Source: Atrina japonica
Lineage: Eukaryota; Mollusca; Bivalvia; Pterioida; Pinnidae
Length of the DNA stretch: 64,000 nt
Assembly (NCBI GenBank): GCA_030159075.1
Contig: BROG01000484.1
Location: 504,973 to 568,972 of the forward strand
Direction of reading: 5' to 3'
Shown: positions 35,652 through 47,900 of the stretch, in pieces
Layout of the letters: the number at the start of each line of letters is the position of its first letter
How positions within the stretch are numbered: the stretch's first letter is position 1
Program-made: the position numbers and the translations under genes
The notes under the pieces: model-generated
Seen by the model: only the letters and a program-made list of their open reading frames with translations
Told to the model about the DNA's origin: nothing
Databases searched by the model: none

Positions 35652-35666
35652 CCTACGGGAACTCTT
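35652..35666. repeat. LINE target-site duplication, left copy
   Basis: CCTACGGGAACTCTT, identical to 42358-42372. It directly abuts the poly(T) that is the LINE poly(A) tail on the minus strand. Confidence 0.9.
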
Positions 35667-35866
35667 TTTTTTTTTTTTCACACATTTTATTATGGCAAAT
35701 GGCCAGGATTTTTACATATCCCCTCCATCTCCACCTGGCTAGGGAGTATGGGGAATATTATGGGTGGCCAAGTACCATACACACTTAACATACATTACAC
35801 ACAAACAAAACTCACACATATTTACATAGACACTTCAAACATACACAATATATAACATACACCGGA

Positions 35867-35899
<33 letters not shown>

Positions 35900-36263
35900 A
35901 TTCACAAACATGTATACAAAAACAAAAAAAACAAAAAAAACCCACATACATACAGAAAAATAAATTGTACTATATGATATAGAGCAGTACAAAAAGTAGA
36001 AGTTTATAAAATGTTTATATATATGTATATAATAGTACTCTCTACAGTAGCTTTTTGTTTATAAAAATACTTGTATCTCACTTTTGAAGTCTTAGTACAA
36101 GAAAAATGTATAACTGAGTAAATACAACAGCAGATTCCATCAGTCATATATATGTAAAACATATGCATATTGAGACATATTGATACTCTCAATTAAGTAT
36201 ATAAACTAAATTACAAAGACAAAAAATATCACTCTGTGTAAAAATCAGCTAACAGTTAGGTGT

Positions 36264-39200
36264 TCAGGCCAAAAAATCAAACCATACTCTCCAATCATCC
36301 TCAATGATAAAATAATTATAAACCTTTGTATGTTTCATTATTTGAAAATGTTGTTTAATTAAATTCATCAAAGCAATGACAGACAGTGTTCCATTATAAC
36401 ATCTAGTTCTATAGATATAATATAATATTTAATTAAAAGAAATATGAAATTTACAGTAACAGTCTTTCCAGATTTTTCATCTATCCCTAAAATGAAATTT
36501 CTCTGACTGAGCGGTAAGTAAATATTTGACGTCTCAGTAAGATTCTTAAACATTTTAAGTAAACAAACTTTGCACTTCTTCACATTCACATAGTAAATGT
36601 ACAATGGTTTCATGTTGTGTTTTGCAAAGGCAACAATTAGGGTCCCGGATTAGACCAATTTTATGCAATAAAGAGTTAGTGACTAATATATAATGATTAA
36701 TTCTAAATTGTAACCATTGTAATTTTGTATTTTTTGTTGTAACAAAGGGGATATTATATATAGTTTTCCATTTTTTATCACTAATATTAAACATTTCTTT
36801 CCATTTTTTCTTTGGTACAGCAATGTTATCATTATTTGAAAGATATTGATATATGTGTTTCACACCTTTTTTGTTATTTATGAATAATTTTAAATTTAAT
36901 GGAATAGAGGGATGTATTTGATAAGCTTGCATATCAGCCTCATGTTGGTATTTTGTTTTTAATTTTCTCAATACTGAAATTATCCCATTATATTGGAGAA
37001 AATTTGTGTCCACATTGTAAGTGTTTTTTAAAATTCTGGAAAGAATAAAATTCACACTCAGAAGAAATTAAATCTCTCACAGTTCTTATTCCCTTTTTAT
37101 ACCAATTATTATAAAAAAATACATTTTTTATCAATTTTAATGTCTCTATTAAACCATAAAAGGTTTTTCTAAGAAAGATTGGTAGTCTATATTATTATTA
37201 TATTGTATATTCATAACTTTATACCATCCTTTCAAAATGTCTCTCCAGAAATTATTCTTTATACTGTTTTCACATTTCCTTATATATTCTGAGCCACAAT
37301 TTGCTAGAAGGTCAGTATCAATGAAAGATTTTACTATATTTGTCCACTTTTTATCAGTTACAAAAAGTTTTTTAATCCATGATAGTTTTAATGAATCAAT
37401 AAATAATGTTAAATTAATCATGTTGAGACCACCATTTAAATATTCTTTGACTACATCGCTTCTTTTTATTTTATCAACCTTACTATTCCAAAGAAAATTG
37501 AAAAGTTCAGTATTTAGTTTTTTAATTATGTTCTCCCCTGGATTAGGTAAAGATATGAAAAGATGGTTTAACTGTGAAATCAGTAGAGTTTTTATGATAG
37601 TTATTTTACCTAAGGGAGTTAAATTTCTCCTACCCCATATATTTAATAAGCTTTTAAGTTTTACAATTTTCTTGTCAAAATTAAATTTTATAATCTTAGA
37701 CAAATCAACATCAAAATCTATTCCCAGAAGTGAAAATTTTGTTATACCCCATCTTCCATTCTGGATATGCTTCCTGACTGTATTTTTTACTGCCAATCCA
37801 TATAACTTTTGTTTTGCTGAGATTTATTTTAAGACCAGATATTTTTTCATAAAAATTTAGTTCATTCATTGCCTCCTGTAGTGAAGTTTTTGACCCATCT
37901 AATATAAGAGATGTATCGTCAGCGTACTGTGATAAAAGTATTGGTTCATTATTAATAGTTATTCCTTTGATGGTTTTGTTATTTCTTATCCTAATGGCCA
38001 ATATTTCAGAACATAGAATGAATATATAAGGTGAAATGGGATCACCTTGACGACAGCCTCTATTTACATGGGAAAAAGTAGATATATTTCCCCCCTAATT
38101 TACAGCAAAAGTAATATTTTTGTAAAATGTTTCTATCCACTTTTTAATATTTGGTCCAAAATTTAAAAATTCAAAAACTCCTTGTATAAATTTCCATGAG
38201 ACTGAGTCAAAGGCTTTTTCGAAATCAATTAATAATATCTGACCAGGAATATCATTGTTTTCTGTATATTGCATTAAATCATAAATTATCCTTGTATTTT
38301 CACCAATATATCTACCAGCAATAAAACCTGTCTGATCAGTGTTAATCAATTTGTCCAAAACTGTTTTATATTCTATTTGCAATAGTACCTGATGCTATTT
38401 TATAGATAGTGTTGAGTAAAGAAATAGGCCTCCAGTTTTTCATATAATGTCTTGGTTTGTTACCTTTTGGCAAACAAGTAATAATTCCTTGTTTCTGAGT
38501 TACAGAAAGTTCATTTATTTCAAAACCATAATTTAGTGACCTGACAATAAAATTTCCTAAATATTTCCAAAAACATTTGAAAAATTCAGTTGTGAAACCA
38601 TCAGATCCTGGACTTTTCCCGTTTTTCATATTTCGTAATGTATTAGCAGCTTCATTTTCAGTAATAAGGCCTTCTAATTTGGTTGATTCTAAGTTACTTA
38701 GTTTTGTTATTTCATCATCTTGAAAGAGTTCATTTAAAATTGCTATTTCAATATTTTTATTTTCCAAATATAATCTTTTAAAATAATCCATTGCTTCGTT
38801 TAAAATTTCTTTCTGACTTGTAATAATCTGTCCATTTTCTTTTTCTAGTTTTGGTATTATTTTACTAGTAAAATTCCTATTTTCAAGATTGCAGAAATAT
38901 TTTGTAGGTTTCTCTCCCTTTTCCACCCATTTTGCTCTAGAACGAAGTATTTTACCTTTTAGCTTGATTTTTCTGATATTTTCTAATTCTATTTTCTTTT
39001 CATCTAAGACATCTAATCTTATACTAGTTTCGTTTTCAAGCTGTTCAATTTCTTCTTTCAATTTCTTTTCAGTTACATTTTGTTTTTGTTTTTTAAAAGA
39101 CGCATACGAAATTGTTTTACCTCTAATTTCCATCAATAAAGTCTCTAGAAATAACTGATCATTTATGATGAATTGATTTTCATTATCAGCAATATTACTT

Positions 39201-40054
39201 ATGTTATCTATATTATAAATAGGGATTGCATATTGTTTTTTTATGTCTATAATTAATTGTTTGATAATACTTAAATATTCAATATCTTCTAGTAATGAAT
39301 TATTGAATTTCCAGAGGCCTTTTCCATTGACAAACTCATTGAACTTGAGGGATATTGTAGGCATGGAATGGTCAGATCTATAACTAGGTTCAATATTCGT
39401 TTTAATCAGACTAGGTATGAAATTTTCAGACATAAGGAAAAAGTCTAGACGAGCTTGTTTTCGAGGGGTTTTTTTTCTCCAGGTAAATCTTTTAGCATTT
39501 GAATGTTGTTCCCTAAATACATCTACTAAACCCAATACTTCAATTAAATTACAAACTTTATCTCTAGCTTTAGGATTATTTATTTGTTTATAACCTTCAC
39601 AATCGACATCAGGTCTAATAACTAGATTAAAATCTCCACATATGATGTAATATTCATTATTAAATTCTTCTATAGTCTCAGGAATTTTATCAAAAAATGA
39701 AGGTGTATCAGTGTTTGGTCCATAAATGGAAATAAGAGTAATTTTTTTCTCGTCTATCAAAATATCCAAGGCCAAAAAGTTTCCTGCTAGGTCTTGTTTT
39801 TTCTTGAGGACTTTTTGTTCAAAATTATTATTTAACAAGATAGCTACACCCCTTGAATTTGAAGTATGGGAGCTGAAGTAACATTCAAAGCCCCATTCTG
39901 CTCTTATCCTTGCCTCTGTATCTTGGCAAAAATGTGTGTCTTGAAGACAATATATATTGAAATTCTTATTTCTTAAAAAGGAAAAAACATCTTTACGTTT
40001 ATCATAACTACCTAGTCCCTGACAGTTAGCTGATAAAATGTTAATGTTATTCAT
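36264..40054 (-). pseudogene. LINE ORF2: APE endonuclease + reverse transcriptase, interrupted
   Basis: About 1260 codons from ATG (40054) to TGA near 36264, in pieces. Residues 1-235 are an APE-like endonuclease: SANCQGL, LQDTHF (Asp where APE1-type enzymes have Glu), IYGPN, IICGDFN, RLDFFL and YRSDHS. RT motifs follow: GKSPGSDGFTTEFFK, PKGNKPRHYMKNWRPISLLN, TGFIAGRYIGENTRI, LLIDFEKAFDSVSW, GCRQGDPISPY and the catalytic QYADDTS (about 37910-37930). The C-terminal part ends with a CCLCKTQHETIVHLLCECE zinc-knuckle-like segment (36.58-36.66 kb). Breaks are a frameshift near 38375, a TAG at 38095-38097, and further shifts near 37790, 37100 and 36590. All motifs are otherwise well kept. Confidence 0.88.
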
Positions 40055-41152
40055 TATCTATATTGCTATTGATGAAATACCTGCTGCTAAGATGTATATA
40101 TACATAAAAAGAAATCAGACTTCTGTGAACACCACTTGTGGAAAACAAAGTTAATACTGTGACAACTTTACTACATATTTTTGAAAATATACTAAATGCT
40201 CTATTTCCATGAAATGACTTAAGTACAAAACAAAACAGACAACATTTAAAATACTACCATTCATCAGGAAATGTTCAAAGTACCTGTGTTCTAAATGCCT
40301 AATGCATTGATGCCTATTTTTAAATAAATCTTTAGCATACCTAGAATATGGTAAACAGTTTAATACATACACTCCTTATACAATGCATATCAATGCACAT
40401 ACACGTACATATAAACACAAAAATAAATTATACATGTACTGTAATACAAGTGTGAAAACATACTGTACAACTAATAATCAAGGGAGATAACTTTGTGGTC
40501 TAATTCGATCACATTATAAATATATAACTACAAAACATCAGTTATTGTAATACCAATGTATGTACATACTATGTCAAGGGAGATCACTTCACAGTCTTAA
40601 TCAGAAACATTAAAACAGAAAATTACCACCACCTCACAGATAATCCTAATGTAGGCTAAATATATAACTGCAAACACCATTTACATGTACATATGCATAA
40701 ACTGTGATATATACCATCAAGGGAGATTACTCCATGATCTAATTTAAAACAATTAATAGAAAGAAAAATTCAACCACCACAAAGAGAAACAATATAAACA
40801 TATAAACAAAAGCTTCAATTATGCTTATACTACAGACAAAATTGAAACCCCATTTCTAGGGTGATGACTTCTTGGTTTACTCCAACACATTACAATAGAA
40901 AGTATTTTGCCAGTCATCAGAGAGAAACACAATCCAGTTAATGATAATTACACCCCCACATACACACAAAGAGAATTAAACAAACAGTATTATAATTGAA
41001 GGTAAGCAGTATTAGTGGATAGTGATTACCAATAATTTACCATATGTGTATATAGGCCTCTATAATAATGTCATTTATTGATATATATCATTACATGTAA
41101 TACATGTAAACACAAAAAGTTCCTTAAAGTTAAAGTTAGGAAAGTTAATAAT
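40055..41152 (-). repeat. LINE inter-ORF spacer with degenerate tandem repeats
   Basis: Four related units begin at about 40478, 40573, 40717 and 40857, each with TCAAGGGAGATnACTTC-like sequence (the last is CTAGGGTGATGACTTC) followed by TCTAATTC/TTTACTCC-type sequence. The spacing is 95-144 bp. No open frame longer than about 70 codons is present. Confidence 0.6.
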
Positions 41153-42006
41153 TCACTTAGATTTTGTTTTTAGCTTTTCGTCCAAAGAATCAAAAATATT
41201 AAATAGTTTCTTTTCCCCATCCACTGTCTTTGTATATACTCTGGAGTTAAAATACCAGGCTGATTCAACACGTTTGTCAGCATTAAGTTTTTGAATTAGT
41301 TCTATATTCCGTCTAGTCACATCCTCTCGTAATATCAAGTGAAAGTTTTTTTGTTTTCTAAATGTCATCACTTTTTGTTTAATGTCATGGCGAGAAAACT
41401 TGATTATTACTGGCCGCGGTTTAGATTTGTCCTGTGTCGGCACTCTGTGACAGGCCGTAATGTGCCATGGTTCAATCGAGAGTCCTGTTATCTTGTTTAC
41501 AGTTCCACAAAAAGTACGCTCCAGGTCCTCATCTTTAACAGATTCGGCCATATTCAGAACTTTGATAGTGGATTTCCTACTGTATTGCTCATTATAGTTT
41601 GACAGTGTCATTGCCTCTTTAGCCAGTTTATTTGCTGCACATGTCTCTTCCTTTATACAATCTATTTCTTTCTTTTGTTCTCGTATCACTTCTTTCAATC
41701 TATTGTTTTCTATGTTCAGACTATCTATCTCATCCTTTAGTTTACTTGTTCTATTTCTGACTTTTGATTCAATGTCTTCTTGTATTTCTTCCCTGAAGTC
41801 TTGTAATATGCCACAGACTATTTCAGTAACTACTTTTGATAGGTCATCTTTTTTCACCATACTGTTGATAATAGTATCAAGTTGGTCCTTCATTGTTATT
41901 AAATTTATATTAGATTCTTCATCATCTAAACAGTAGGGAAAGTAGATTCTCTAGAGCTAGCCCTTGTAGATTTTTTGTTAGGTTGTGTTTTATTCCCTGC
42001 ACTCAT
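41153..42006 (-). CDS. LINE ORF1 protein (coiled coil + RRM), N-terminal frameshift
   Basis: The main open frame (41893-41153, 246 codons) holds a heptad-rich coiled coil (about residues 25-95, with IENNRLKEVIREQKKEID), then an RRM-like domain (STIKVLNM ... ITACHRVP ... RPVIIKFSR) and a C-terminal domain (ILREDVTRRN ... WYFNSRVYTK). In L1-type elements this protein coats the RNA and acts as a nucleic-acid chaperone. An upstream ATG at 42006 opens a Lys/Ser/Thr-rich leader (MSAGNKTQPNKKSTRASS). It would join FPYCLDDEESNINL and the main frame after a one-base shift near 41935. I infer that the leader was the original N-terminus. Confidence 0.85.
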
Positions 42007-42357
42007 TTTCACAAGAAACACTAGAAACAATACCTGAATGACTTTAAAGTACACAATAGCCAGTTGTTTTTACACAGGTAGACTACAGGTATACAAAATC
42101 CAGGTAAGGCACAGGTGAGTACTTTTCACATAGAGTTCTTTGTTCTAGATAAAAATGTTTTTTTCTGTAATATTCCCAAAAACCACTTGTTATTTTCCAA
42201 AATGATTGTGACCACTGTATGCAGAAAATCTTCCTTGACACACTGATATAAGTTTCAAAAGTTAATTCCAGGTATGAAATCACTTTAAGGCATCAAAACA
42301 GGCAGAGCACAAATACTACAGACCACTCAGGTGGACAAACATACCTGTCTCCAACCG

Positions 42358-42372
42358 CCTACGGGAACTCTT
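42358..42372. repeat. LINE target-site duplication, right copy
   Basis: CCTACGGGAACTCTT, the second copy of the duplicated target, at the 5' end of the element. Confidence 0.9.
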
Positions 42373-42530
42373 GGTAAATCAAATATTTATTCTGCAAGAT
42401 CTCTGATGTACCAAGATATTTAGTCCCCATCCCACCCCTGGTTAGGCGAGGGACATTTTTTAAACCATGAAGGGTATCAATAACCTTTATTAAACACCAA
42501 CAATCTTTGGCAGGCGTTTGCTATTGGCTA

Positions 42531-42740
42531 ATTAAGTCGTGCGCACGAGTTAATATATATCGTGCGCACTACATAAAAATTAGGAAAAATATTATTAAGT
42601 CGTGCGCACAACATAACAAATGAGAGAAAAAAATATAAAGTCGTGCACGCGACATAAACAATGAGAGAAAAATATTAAGTCGTGCACACGACATAGCTTT
42701 TGAGGAAAAAAATATTAAGTCGTGCGTACGAGATAGTTTT
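42531..42740. repeat. Tandem repeat carrying the palindrome GTCGTGCGCACGAC
   Basis: Five units of 40-55 bp follow the pattern ATTAAGTCGTGCGCACGACATA then an A-rich GAGAGAAAAA stretch. The core GTCGTGCGCACGAC is an exact palindrome in consensus and slightly changed in each unit. It is GC-rich on an AT-rich background. Confidence 0.85.
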
Positions 42741-43680
42741 TTTTCCAACATGTCCCTTCGATACTTCCGTAGAAGTCAGTAAGATAATATCAGACATGAA
42801 AAGTGCCGTTAATTTTGTAACACTTATTATAAGATAACTAACTTAGTATATCGTCCTGAAATGTTGTCATTTTCCGTGACATGTGTCACAAATAGATGGC
42901 ATTATCAATTTTCGTATTTATTCTATAGTCGGAGTCACATTAGGTCGTGAATTTCAAAATGAATTTGTAAAGCAACCAATCGTCAAAATAGAAATATTTT
43001 TACTGATATCAGTAAAAAATACAAAAAAGTATATCCTTATCTTTCCTACATACTTTTTTCTTTGTTTGGTCTCTTCAATTTTTAAAAGTACTCTTCATAG
43101 GGGAATTTCTCCGTTAACCTTGTCAATAAAATAAATAAACTCATGTGAGTAATCATTAATATATTCTCGCGCCTCTCTTCACAAAAGAATTATATAGAGG
43201 GGAATAACTCCCAATTTATTATTTTCGTAAAGAATCAGTGATTGTGTATTAACAGCAACCTTCCTTTCCATTCTACAATACAATAATACTCGGAAAAGTT
43301 CCGAAAAATTGTTTATTGTTCGATAATACTCGAAAAGTTCTGAAAACACGTCTATCAAATGATTTCATCTAGTATTAGTCTGGGATCCTGGTACAATCTT
43401 ACTTCGTTGATCAATGAACCAGGCTAAATCAGTATGACCAATAAACGTACCCTTTATTTCACTTCCGCTTTCGGACGGCTGCCACTACCTGTGCAAAAGT
43501 CCCGTAGAGGTAATTTGAGTGTGGATATCTATAACAAAACAGTTTTTTGTCATGGACATGGATAAATTACCCAATATGCATAAAATACTGCTACGTTAAA
43601 TTTAAGACGTGGGTATTAACTATTTTATTTTTATCAGACAAATTCAGTGGATACAGTTAATGTGACTCGGACTATAATGA
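42741..43680. other. Non-coding, nothing recognised
   Basis: An 83-codon open stretch (42883-43134, +) has no motif. Short similar segments TCGGAAAAGTTCCGAAAA / CTCGAAAAGTTCTGAAAA recur at about 43290 and 43330. Confidence 0.4.
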
Positions 43681-43684
43681 TATT

Positions 43685-43770
43685 TATTCTAATAGTTTCA
43701 ATACAATAATAAACTAGTAACAACAATCCCATACACTAGTTCAATTACTACCATACACTAATATTTGCAT
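43685..43770. repeat. Short remnant of the 22-bp minisatellite
   Basis: AACAACAATCCCATACACTAG and CTACCATACACTA match the unit of the large array at 61.1-62.1 kb. It directly precedes repeat family D. Confidence 0.55.
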
Positions 43771-44145
43771 ACCGAATGCAATTCCCTTCATTGCAAGTAT
43801 ATAGAGCAATATATTGTATATTCTGTAAATGCAGTCGCGTGCCCCGAGTATTAACCGCTTTACTTTTCAGCGTAAGAATACATGAACGAATCAATAAAGA
43901 ATAGAATATAACATGTTTATTTCTTATATATTTAATCTTAAAAGCCGTACATTAGGCCTACCACAAAACAAATAAAAATCACAGAAAGAAATCGGAAACA
44001 TGAGACTACATCTGTAGCACATTGAACAGCCTACGGGCCCATATCTAGGTCATGTTATGACCAGAAATAAGAATCACAGACCAGTCTGGCACAGAAATGA
44101 AAGTTCGCTTCGTAGTTACAACAGAAAAAAGAGAGTTAGGCCTAG
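43770..44145. repeat. Dispersed repeat family D (copy 2)
   Basis: It aligns over its full length with 29962-30345 (see there). Its last part seems to reappear, heavily garbled, at about 60200-60290. Confidence 0.85.
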
Positions 44146-44901
44146 TGCAACTTTGTCAAGCATCTCTTGATAAATAAGTCGATTTGTCTGCCTTCACCGG
44201 ATATTCCTATTAGAAACAATTCGTCACCCGCATCGTGTGAAATCAGGTCGTGTGAAATGGGCCTACTTACCTAGATTACGTACCAATCAGTCATCATGGT
44301 TCCCAGCTGTTGGTAAAAAAAATGTCAAATAAAATGGCTACTTTCAGTTGTCATGAATGAATATTAGCTGTCTCACTTCTTGTAAGTCACACTCAAACTT
44401 TCTATAGTATATCCCATTAATAACATATCAGAATTAAAACGCAAATTCGTTGTAAATACATTATACAGCATACTCATGTGCGCGACCATTTGCATTTTAA
44501 ATTCTCTTCTGACGCATTTAACCTTCCGCTTACCAAGCAGACGAATATTTTAAAATAACTTCAAAACAAATCTGACACTTATTCAAAATTCCATTTAGTA
44601 TTTCCAGACAGAAAATGGGAACTACTTCTCGTCTCACACAGCTGTTTAGCTGTTACGGCATATGAAAAAACTCCTACCGCAAAGCCAATAACATAGAATG
44701 AATTTCGTAACCAGCTGACTACAGATTCACAGAAAATGGTAATATATATAAATATAACGATTGTTTTTCATTTTTGGAAAGCATCGAGTATAAATGCAAT
44801 GGATTATGGAAAAAATTCAATGTGCAGCACTTCGTGCACCATACACTCTTACTTCGTGCTGCACAGAATTTTTTTCCATAATCCATTGCATTTATACTCG
44901 A
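44146..44901 (+). repeat. Left copy of a ~750-bp segment duplicated at 60.29-61.09 kb
   Basis: It shares, in order, CTTGATAAATA, CTGCCTTCACCGG, AGTCATCATGG, CCCAGCTGTTGGTAAAAAAA, AAATTCGTTGTAAATACATT, TTCCGCTTACCAAGCAGACG and CAGCTGTTTAGCTGTTACGG with the right copy. It stops abruptly at 44901 in the sequence ATACTCGA, inside a hairpin arm. Confidence 0.9.
44761..44901. repeat. Foldback hairpin, right arm cut short
   Basis: The left arm AAGCATCGAGTATAAATGC-AATGGATTATGG-AAAAAATTC-GTGCAGCAC pairs with GTGCTGCAC-GAATTTTTTTCC-ATAATCCATTGC-ATTTATACTCGA around a loop of about 25 bases. The last 30 or so bases of the right arm, present in the copy at 60.94-61.11 kb, are replaced by C-rich sequence. 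Confidence 0.9.
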
Positions 44902-47900
44902 AACGCACACCGCTCTCGCCGTTCGGGCTCTCATCCCACGGAATAAAAACCCCCGCGCTACACCACAACCGGACGGCCTACGCCCCCCCCGCACCGTCCC
45001 GGGTCACTCGGGCACTCGGACACGCGAACGCAACCCCCTTTGCTCAATGTCACCGCCACCCCGCGGCCCACGGGCTGTCCCGCCCTCTACTGCGTTGAAC
45101 GCCCCTGCGCACACCCGCCGCAACGCCGCTACGCCCCCACCCCCCCTTCGACTACGGAACCCGCCACTCCTCCAACCGCCCTGCGTGTCACGCCCGCTGC
45201 TCGACGTGCTCCACCTCTACCACGACACAGCCGAACCCCCCCGGCCGGGCAAACGCGTCTCTCTCCGCACCTCTGTGCCTGTCCCGCCGCGACTGCCACT
45301 CCCGCCGACTACCCTTCGCGTACACCACTGTCCCCGAGCCGTCCCCCGCGAACCCTCGTTACTCTCTGCACCGTCACGACACGCGACCGAGCTCGCCACT
45401 CGCGGACCCCGACGCTTTAGCGCGGACGTCAACTGTCCCTCCCGTACCTAACCAAACAGCTACCGGCACGGTCACGGCATACTGACGAAAACCCGCGGGC
45501 CCCCTTACGGGGCGGACTGCGACCCCCAGCCTCACTCCCATCCACTGCCTCTCCGGGCCGCTGCCCGCACACGCGGTCCCACCGGCGCGCGGCTTGTCTG
45601 CTGAACGACGCACGCGGCGTCGAACGCGCACACGCGGCCCCGCCCTCCCCCGGGCCGTCTGCTGGCGACTAACCTTACGAAACGCTCCCGTCTGCTCAAC
45701 GGCCTCCCTACGGTCCAGGCGGATCGCCGACCTACCCGCACCACACCTCACACCCACCCCCCCCCGCTGTCCAACGCCTGCGGACGAGCCGCCGCCCCCC
45801 GGACCCCTCCGCGCAGGAACGGGGCAACCCTACCCAACCCGTTCCTCGACCATTGCGCGTGGCTGGCGGGCTCACGACCCGCCGTTTCCCGACCGCTGGA
45901 ACTGACTGACCCCCGGGCGCGCGACGACCAACCCCGTGCGGGCCGGCTGTGTCCCCCGTCCCGACCGCTGGCGACCTGTGGTCGACGAACACGGGCATCC
46001 CGGTACCTCGCGTCCATGAGTCGGCCCCCCAACCTGACTACCTACCGCGCAGCTGCCTCGCACCCGATCGCGACCGCGCCCACGCCTGGCCCGCCCACAT
46101 AACCGTGCGGTCTGCTGCCGCGTCCGCCGCTTTCCTTCTTGGCGCCCGACGGTACCGGTCCGCACGACGCTGGTGACTCCCCCTCGCGCCGCTCCCGCTC
46201 ACGTGTCGTTCGAGGGCCACGGCGCGCCGTCCCGGGACCACCGGCCGTCCCCCCGCGCCGCCGCAACGCTCCGCACGCACACCTGGTCGTCCCAACGACC
46301 GACGGGACGAACCCGTCAACTCTCGCGACCCGCGCACGGACCGGCCCGGCTGTCGGACCTGTGTGCCCCTGCACCGCCTGGCAACCACGACTTCGTCCAC
46401 CGCACGCACAAACCCCCGTACACGCTCCCGACTACTGCCGTCTGCTGCCTGCCCTAACGGTCATCCTGTCCTCCTCGACGCCGTCTGCCGTGCCTTCAGC
46501 TTGTTTCCGACGTGCGTGTACGACCCGACCCGGCGCCTGCGATACCCCGCCCCCGCACGGCGGACCGCTCGCGCCGCTGCTACTACAGACGCCGCCGTCT
46601 GCTACACTCGGTCCTCTGGCCGTCACCGCCCCCTGGCCTACCGAAACCTTCCCTCTTCGTCACTGCGCCCGCCACTGCCCGCTGCGCACGGATACTGTCA
46701 CGACTACGCCCGACCCCCTGCTCCCCCACCTCGTCCGCCCTCCCGAACCGAACGCCGGCTGGACGCGACCTGAACTCGCCTCTATCGTCCCCGACGGACT
46801 GCGCGCAACGCGTGGTACCGCCGGGCAACTCGTGTCGGACCCACGCCACTCCACGCGCCGTAACTCCACTCGACGCGAGGCGCGACGACCATCGACGCGA
46901 CGCACCGCCCGCACTACAACGCCGTGCCGGCCCTTCACCTCACCCCGCGTGTTTGCGGGCGGGCTCCGCACACCGGGGACCGTGCGCCACGACCCCACCG
47001 CCCCGCGACTCTCTGGCATGCCTGTGCCGCGATACCCCCCACGGCCCTCGCCGCGGGGGCGTCTCGCGGACGCGCTCACACGAACTTGCGATCACCGTGC
47101 GCACTCGCTGCCTCTGCGACACCCGCCTGCGGGACCGCGCCCACGCGGCGCGCCGCTGCGCACGCCCGCTCCCCGAACCGGCCGCCGGGCGACGACTTCT
47201 CAACGCTGCCCCACAGTCGACTGGGCGCCACGTGCTTTTAACGGGACGCCAGCAACTTGCGCCTCCAGGACGGCCACTCGCCGTCGGCTGCCTGGGTACG
47301 ACTACCCACTGTGCGCCGGCGTGTACGCCCCGCGCCGGCTTCGGTACTGCTCTCCGTCCACTGGGAACCTGGGCTGGACCCGACACTGCTTCCGCCGCTA
47401 CTGGCCCGCGGGTGCCACCACGCTGGTCTCCGCGCCACGACGTGCGTCCCGTCCCGCTGCTCTGGGACGAACCCGCCGACCACCCGTCCTGCCTTCTTGC
47501 CTCTACCCCCGGCGGGCGCGTCGACGAGGCGCCACCACCTACCACCACTCGCTGCCCCGAGCTGAACCGGAGCCCACGGCTGCGTTGAGCCCGTGCCTGG
47601 CGCTCGTCCCGCCACCTCTCGCTACGCCTCCCCCACCCCTCCCGTCCACTACGACCCCTCGAGACCTCGCCGCCTCATACGGCCGATTTCATCGCCCGAC
47701 GAGCGATAGCTCACGCCCCCTCTGTCCACGACTGACGCGCGCGCCGCCACGTTACAACCGTCGTCACACCGCAACACCTACTTGCGCGGTGACGACTTCC
47801 AATCCCGGTCTGCCGTGCGTGACGACGTTCACGCGCCTTACAACGCGACGCCGTGCACGCGGCGCCCAACCGACTCGCGGGGCGACCCGGCCCCGCCGAA

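Larger units (their letters stand above)
35667..42357 (-). mobile_element. Almost full-length L1/Tx1-like LINE with poly(A) tail
   Basis: The element reads on the minus strand: 5' region (42357-42007), ORF1 (42006-41153), a 1.1-kb repeat-rich spacer, ORF2 (40054-36264), a 600-bp 3' region with an internal A-run (T/A-rich near 35868-35900), then a 12-14-base poly(A) tail. A perfect 15-bp duplication flanks it, which shows insertion by target-primed reverse transcription and a young age. ORF1 with coiled coil and RRM, an APE-type endonuclease and poly(A) ending place it in the L1 superfamily. The style of ORF1 and EN suggests the Tx1 side. ORF2 is interrupted, so this copy is dead unless the interruptions are sequencing errors. 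Confidence 0.9.

Noticed and set aside
37237..37860. 207-codon plus-strand open frame within the LINE
   Set aside because: It is the antisense shadow of ORF2, whose motifs on the minus strand are unmistakable.
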